From Bacteroidaceae bacterium (GTDB taxonomy: Bacteria; Bacteroidota; Bacteroidia; Bacteroidales; Bacteroidaceae), in contig JAFTEV010000020.1 of NCBI GenBank assembly GCA_017453465.1, forward strand, positions 1 to 55,148: 55,148 nucleotides of DNA, in the 5' to 3' direction. Under the pieces are notes generated by a model, which was not told where the DNA came from, made no database searches, and worked only from the letters and a program-made list of their open reading frames with translations. Position numbers and translations under genes: made by a program. Positions 50,964 to 55,148 of the stretch are shown one piece after another. Every line of letters begins with the position of its first letter. Position 1 is the first letter of the stretch.

Positions 50964-53453
50964 TCAATCTTCTTGCTCCAGATACCTGTCAATCAGTGCC
51001 GTTATGTCCTTGACGGAGACGGAACTGCCGCTTTGCAAGTACTGGTCAATCAAGGCTGTAATCGGCTCCACCGTCACCTTCGTATGGCCTGGGTTCACAC
51101 CGTCGTCCGACAGATAAATCTCCTTGATGTACATGGCAGCGGAGCCGTTTGTGCGGAATCCTGCATAGAACACATGGCTCAGGTCAAGGGCTTTTCCGTC
51201 GGCTGTCTTCAAGTCGCGCAGGTCGATGAGCACTTGCTTCTGCTTGTCAATGTTGTAAGTAAACGAAGCAGCATTGCAGTTGTCCACGTCGTAGAGACAG
51301 AAGAACGGCGCACAGGACGAAGCCCTCAGAAACTTGATGACGAGATAGTTGTAGCCCGAAAGGTCTGCGCCCGAAGTGTAGTGCCAGCCACCCAGCCCAT
51401 CCTTTGCAGTCCGCAGCGAGCCGATGCGTTCACTGAAGATGCCTTCGCCCCCCGTGATGGACGGATTGAAGAAGTCTGCCTTCAGCGGGAATGTAGAAAC
51501 CGTCACGTGGAAAGTCACACTCGCCTCGTTGCCAAACTTGTCGGTGTAAGTGGCCACCACATCCGTCTCGCCAGCTTGCTTCGTCACGATGCGTCCGCCA
51601 GCCACTGTCAGCACGGCGGGACGGCTCACCTTGTAGCTACAGCGCGAAGCCACATTCTGCTGCAAGCCCGACTGAGCCGTCAGGGTCACGTCCAGCGGCT
51701 GCACAGAGCCAACCATCAGGTCCAGGTTGTCGGCAGAAGCCGTCAGCTGCGCCATCGTGAGGTCGGCCTCGGTGAACTGTTCCATCGGGTCGGCAATGCC
51801 AAACAGTTCTTCCGAATACTCCTGCTCGGTGGTGAACCAGTCGAAGTCAACATATCCGCCCAGCTGCTGGGTGGCGTAATTGAAGAGATAGAACCGCTGC
51901 CCCACAAAGTAGTCCAGCGTGTAGCCCATCGTCATGGTGATGCCCCACGGTGTCCACCGCTTGTTGTCATAGCTGTAGTAGTAGCGGCACAGGTTGGAAC
52001 CAAAGTTCACCACGGCACGCAGATAGACCTCATCGTACTTCAGCGCAGGTCCTACCTTGCTTTCTTCCAGCTTCAGATTTTGCCCGCCAAAGCTGCAACG
52101 CTCGGCATACAGATGCTTCTGGCCGTCCACCACTTTCACACCGATGAAAGAGTAAGGATTCTGGAACACAGCCAGCCCCGTGACATCGCCCTCCTGCATG
52201 TGGGAGAGGTCCATCTTCACCATGCCGTATGAGTTTTTGTAGCGGGCAGCCTGTGTGTCGTTGGGCGAATAGCCCAAGATGCGCTGTGTCAGCGAATTGC
52301 GAGCCGTGTTCAGGCTCTCCGTCACGTTGGCCGTATAGAGTCGCAGGTAGCCCAGCCTTTCGGTCAGCGACCAGGCCGACTCGATGGGGTTGTGGTTCCA
52401 TTGCCACTGCATACCCAGCTTCACGTCGGTAAACGCATCGTTGGTGGGCAAAGCTGTCCGCTCGTAGGTCTGCCCCACGTCGGGCTTCCTGTAAGCCTTT
52501 CCGCCCTTCGACACGTCGATGCCCGCATTGCCTATGATGGGCCAGCCGTCTTTCCATTCCACAGGCTCCAGATAGGGTATGCGCCCAATGGCACCCGCAT
52601 CCTTGAACAGCATGGTCCACCATTCGCCCGTCTGCGTCTCAATCAGTGCGCCCTGGTGAATCTTCTGGTTAGCAAACACACGTCCATTGTGCTCCTCGTA
52701 AGGCCCCATCGGATTTTTTGAGCGGAAGATGGTCTGCGAACCCTCCGTGCCTCCGTAGGTGGCATAGATGTAGTAATAGTCGCCGATGTGATACATGTGA
52801 CTGCCCTCGCAGCCATTGCCCACACTGATGACACGTGTGTCGCTCAGCTTCTTCAGCGTCTTGGCATTCAGCTTGTTCACCCAGATGTCACCAATGCCAC
52901 AGGCCACATAGAGATAGCCGTCACCGTTAGGTCCGTCGTCGAAGAGCCAGCCCGAATCGTAGTAGTGTTCATCCATCTTCGTCATCGTCCATTCCCCCTC
53001 TGGGTCGGTAGCCGTCAGCAAGATGTTCTGGGTGTTGTCCACGCCCTGCCGTCCATAGCAGATGAAGTAGAGGTAGAACTTCCCCTGATAGTAGTTGAGC
53101 GAGGCTGCCCACTGTCCCTGCGAATAGTGCCAGCGGCCATTCATCAGGTTGTAGGCATCATTGTCGTCAATCTTCTGGAGGGGATTGGCACAATAGGACC
53201 AGTTCACCAAGTCCTTCGACTTCAGAATCGTAGCACCAGGGAAGTGGTACATCGTGGTGCTCACCATGTAATACGTGTCCTCCACCCGAATCACGTCGAT
53301 GTCGGGGAAGTCACCATTCAGCACAGGGTTGACAAACGTCCCGTCGCCCAGGTCCGCAGTCCACACCTGCTTGTACTCTGCCGTCTGTTGAGCCGAAGCC
53401 CCCAGCGCAGCGGCACCCATCAGCAGTGCCATCAGCAAGTTTCTTTTCTTCAT
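50964..53453 (-). CDS. Secreted GH43 family glycosidase with dockerin-like tail
   Basis: An 829-residue exported enzyme (signal MKKRNLLMALLMGAAALGA; four residues longer if the Met at 53465 is used). Residues about 40-330 are the five-blade GH43 propeller with the base Asp51 (GDFPDIDV), the modulating Asp near 166 (YYDSGWLFDD) and the acid Glu216 (GCEGSHMY). A concanavalin-like GH43 C-terminal domain (about 340-530), an Ig-like domain (about 555-640) and a carbohydrate-binding-like domain (about 645-785) follow, then two helices VTVEPITALIDQYL and VSVKDITALIDRYL. Expected to act on xylan or arabinoxylan side chains. A TAATTTTG box lies at 53508-53501 on the minus strand. Confidence 0.9.
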   Translation of the reverse strand: MKKRNLLMALLMGAAALGASAQQTAEYKQVWTADLGDGTFVNPVLNGDFPDIDVIRVEDTYYMVSTTMYHFPGATILKSKDLVNWSYCANPLQKIDDNDAYNLMNGRWHYSQGQWAASLNYYQGKFYLYFICYGRQGVDNTQNILLTATDPEGEWTMTKMDEHYYDSGWLFDDGPNGDGYLYVACGIGDIWVNKLNAKTLKKLSDTRVISVGNGCEGSHMYHIGDYYYIYATYGGTEGSQTIFRSKNPMGPYEEHNGRVFANQKIHQGALIETQTGEWWTMLFKDAGAIGRIPYLEPVEWKDGWPIIGNAGIDVSKGGKAYRKPDVGQTYERTALPTNDAFTDVKLGMQWQWNHNPIESAWSLTERLGYLRLYTANVTESLNTARNSLTQRILGYSPNDTQAARYKNSYGMVKMDLSHMQEGDVTGLAVFQNPYSFIGVKVVDGQKHLYAERCSFGGQNLKLEESKVGPALKYDEVYLRAVVNFGSNLCRYYYSYDNKRWTPWGITMTMGYTLDYFVGQRFYLFNYATQQLGGYVDFDWFTTEQEYSEELFGIADPMEQFTEADLTMAQLTASADNLDLMVGSVQPLDVTLTAQSGLQQNVASRCSYKVSRPAVLTVAGGRIVTKQAGETDVVATYTDKFGNEASVTFHVTVSTFPLKADFFNPSITGGEGIFSERIGSLRTAKDGLGGWHYTSGADLSGYNYLVIKFLRASSCAPFFCLYDVDNCNAASFTYNIDKQKQVLIDLRDLKTADGKALDLSHVFYAGFRTNGSAAMYIKEIYLSDDGVNPGHTKVTVEPITALIDQYLQSGSSVSVKDITALIDRYLEQED

Positions 53454-53609
53454 TACGCTAATCATTTAAGTTTGCTCTATTCATCGTTTTTTTACAGCTG
53501 CAAAATTACAGAAATCCACTGACCTGGGCTTCACTTTTTGATACACATCCTTCCTTTTTTGAATCCTTGCACCCCTCCGAACCAGCACCTGTACACAAAA
53601 AGCCTCCAG

Positions 53610-53715
53610 TTCGCATAGGCTTTCCGTGCGGTTCGCGTAGGCAATGCTCCGCGTTTTATTGCCTACATGAACGCGACGAATTGCCTATGCGAGCGAGACA
53701 TATTGCATACGCGAG
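53610..53715. repeat. Array of five ATTGCCTATGCGAG-type repeats at 22-nt spacing
   Basis: Forward copies ATTGCCTACATGAAC, ATTGCCTATGCGAG and ATTGCATACGCGAG start at 53658, 53680 and 53702, exactly 22 nt apart. Two copies on the other strand (TTCGCATAGGC at 53610, TTCGCGTAGGCAAT at 53632) are also 22 nt apart. The inner pair forms a 15-bp stem with two mismatches. No gene is supported between 53466 and 54326. Confidence 0.8.
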
Positions 53716-53793
53716 TGCAACGATTCTTCAGCATGGAATAACAATATTTGATAAAAATCAGCATCTTTTCTGAAAAAAACAGGTAAACAGTCT

Positions 53794-53822
53794 TTGTTTT
53801 TGGCAAATAATCCTTAACTTTG
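53794..53822 (+). promoter_or_regulatory. Promoter of the candidate structured RNA
   Basis: TTG (53794-53796), 18 nt, TAACTTTG (53815-53822). No coding sequence follows within 450 bp, apart from a 12-codon frame at 53908. Confidence 0.5.
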
Positions 53823-53826
53823 CGCC

Positions 53827-54172
53827 ATCCCCGCCGATGAGGGCAGTCAAATGTCTTTCGGGAAAAGCCAGTTTACTGCGATAAACATGGTGCAGAGGGA
53901 AAAAATAATGAATGGCGTTTATTCGCGCTTAGTTCTTGACTTTTAGAAAAGCCTGAGAAACTTTCTATCACTCAAAAGAACTTTGCAACAATAGATGCCC
54001 ATGGGTATGATTTTATGCGTATGCCCCTGCCTCACTTCCGTGCAAGCAAGGCAGACTGTATATATCATATCGGCGTGGGGTCTAAGGTTGCTCGTTCTGG
54101 CAGTGATGGGCAATCTCAGGCGCCTTCTAAAAGCGGGACGAGCAACAGAGCAGGTCCTGCGCTTTTTTGTTT
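53827..54172 (+). ncRNA. Candidate structured non-coding RNA or long leader
   Basis: After a promoter-like site the sequence shows several pairings: CGCCAT (53823-53828) with ATGGCG (53912-53917); GTTTA-CTGCGA-TAAAC; AGTTCTT with AAGAACT enclosing TAGAAA/TTTCTA; CTGCCT/AGGCAG; and a terminator-like stem (AGCG-GGAC … GTCC-TG-CGCT) followed by TTTTTT at 54163-54168. I do not recognise RNase P RNA, tmRNA, SRP RNA or a riboswitch core. A 12-codon frame (MNGVYSRLVLDF, 53908-53946) could be a leader peptide. The gene at 54327 lies beyond the terminator. Confidence 0.4.
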
Positions 54173-54326
54173 GTCCACATCCCCCCAAGTAAGAAGTGCG
54201 ATGTCGCCAAAAACTTTCACAAGCATGACGACACCTTACATTGAATTAACAAACGGATTCGTGCCCCTTCTCTGAGCGCATGAAGCCACTATTTATTATT
54301 TATCCTTTAATTCTTTTATCATTAAA

Positions 54327-55025
54327 ATGAAAAAAGCACTTCTCACGTTTGCGCTGCTGGGAGCAGTGGCAAGCACACAGGCCAAGTCCTGGAAGATTGG
54401 TCCCAATTCAGTAACAGGTATGGATTTCGTAAGCATCAATGCTGCGATGAGTTCTTCTAACGTCAATCCGGGTGACACGCTCTATCTGGACCAGTACTAC
54501 TCAGACAATGTGAAACAGGTAGTCAACAAAAAAGTGGTTATCATCGGCACAGGCTATGATACCTCGCTCATAGATGAAGGTGTGGTGGCCACGCTGACCG
54601 ACAGCCTGACGCTATGGGCTGACGGAATAGAAGTGAAGAGCGTCAAATTGAATAATGTAAAATTCTATGCTGACGAGTGTACACTGGATCGCTGCTATGC
54701 CAATGATATCAGGATTGGTACCGTGCCTAAAGGGATGAACCATATCTATTCATGCTACATCATAGGACAAGTGGGTAACCAGGTGTTGGCAAGCTCAAGC
54801 ATAACAAGTATTAGCGGTGCTACCACAAATACATATGTCAACGCACAACTTGACATTCAAAATTGCCTATTATTCTACAGCAGTGCCCAAAACCGTATTA
54901 CCAATTTAACAAAATCTATCATCAATAATAATACTATTATTGTAGGCTCTTCCTATTATCAAATTATAAATGTTGATAATAGCCAAATAACAAACAATAT
55001 TCTTTATAATACTAGTAGTCTGTAA
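54327..55025 (+). pseudogene. Exported beta-helix protein truncated by an IS630-family element
   Basis: Begins with a signal peptide (MKKALLTFALLGAVASTQA), then the opening of a right-handed parallel beta-helix (FVSINAAMSSSNVNPGDTLYL) and repeated short strands with Asn ladders (INNNTIIVGSS, QITNNILYN), as in pectate-lyase-like or polymorphic surface proteins. The frame ends at 55025 exactly where IS630-type sequence begins, and beta-helix repeats are still running, so the original protein was almost surely longer. IS630 elements insert at TA; the stop TAA here includes such a TA. Either a truncated product or nothing is made. Confidence 0.65.
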
Positions 55026-55028
55026 AGC

Positions 55029-55148
55029 CTAAAAGTTGACTAAAGGGTACAAGTGTTTTAGTTTAACCCTTGCCTCTTCATTTGTAAACTGCCAGTCTAC
55101 TCCCTTTTGCCTGTTGTTTCTATCGGTATGCCATTTCTCCAATTCCGC
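55029..55148 (-). mobile_element. 3' end of an IS630-family transposase
   Basis: The minus strand codes from the window edge to a TAG at 55031-55029. The 39 visible residues include WHTDRNNRQKGVDWQFTNEE and ARVKLKHLYP, the C-terminal signature of IS630-family transposases (VDWQFTTxDARIKLKxLYP). The catalytic Asp residues lie outside the window. The left tip of the IS is near 55023. Confidence 0.8.

Noticed and set aside
53827-54172. RNase P RNA or tmRNA
   Set aside because: The universal RNase P core (GAGGAAAGTCC type) and the tmRNA tRNA-like ends are absent.
53943-54188. Minus-strand 81-codon frame in the long intergenic region
   Set aside because: Lies across the candidate RNA structures, has no domain or promoter, and an unusual Cys/Arg composition.

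Overview
The window is a stretch of Bacteroidales chromosome, most like Prevotellaceae. I infer this from Bacteroidota-type promoters (TTG, about 20 nt, TAnnTTTG), BspA-like leucine-rich repeat proteins, SusD-free but glycan-oriented secreted enzymes (GH43, GHL10), many lipoproteins with the SKDDD-type start, Kdo/Lpt envelope genes and a tRNA set without encoded CCA. No species name can be supported from the sequence alone.

Region 1 (1 to about 9.2 kb) is AT-rich accessory DNA and reads as one end of an integrated mobile element. It carries a broken BspA-like gene, two related lipoproteins, a DNA methyltransferase-like gene, a primase-like replication protein behind a large inverted-repeat structure, a serine recombinase, decayed tandem repeats, a three-gene cassette of two cytosolic LRR proteins and a 55-residue basic peptide, and a tyrosine integrase that faces the 3' end of guaA. 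The two recombinase promoters share a TTGGCCAA palindrome over the -33 element. The other end of the element lies outside the window.

Region 2 (9.2 to 24.3 kb) is core chromosome with higher GC. On the minus strand: pheT, yebC, a TSCPD protein, a lipoprotein, a sugar-phosphate nucleotidyltransferase and guaA; kdsA and kdsD (Kdo synthesis); slyD-like, aroC, ssb; a FadL-type outer-membrane protein; a low-complexity secreted protein; and five tRNA genes (three Gly-GCC, Leu-CAG, Leu-GAG). A GIN-domain lipoprotein is divergent from slyD.

Region 3 (24.4 to 36.7 kb): a small membrane protein, a 2-hydroxyacid dehydrogenase, then a minus-strand operon of a PurF paralogue without glutaminase residues, DUF4494, YggS and a Crp-type regulator; a DUF5686 outer-membrane protein, a GHL10 hydrolase, a phospholipase D protein; and a PreA-like flavoprotein fused to an extra iron-sulfur segment.

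Region 4 (37.1 to 55.1 kb): a two-gene operon of a secreted OB-fold protein and a secreted endonuclease I; lon, tgt, an LptF/G permease and a DEAD-box helicase; an outer-membrane protein, a TPR protein and lptC; a convergent GH43 enzyme; a long intergenic region with a 22-nt phased repeat array and a candidate structured RNA; and a beta-helix protein cut off by an IS630-family element that runs off the window. Three of the secreted proteins in this region end in the same dockerin-like helix motif.
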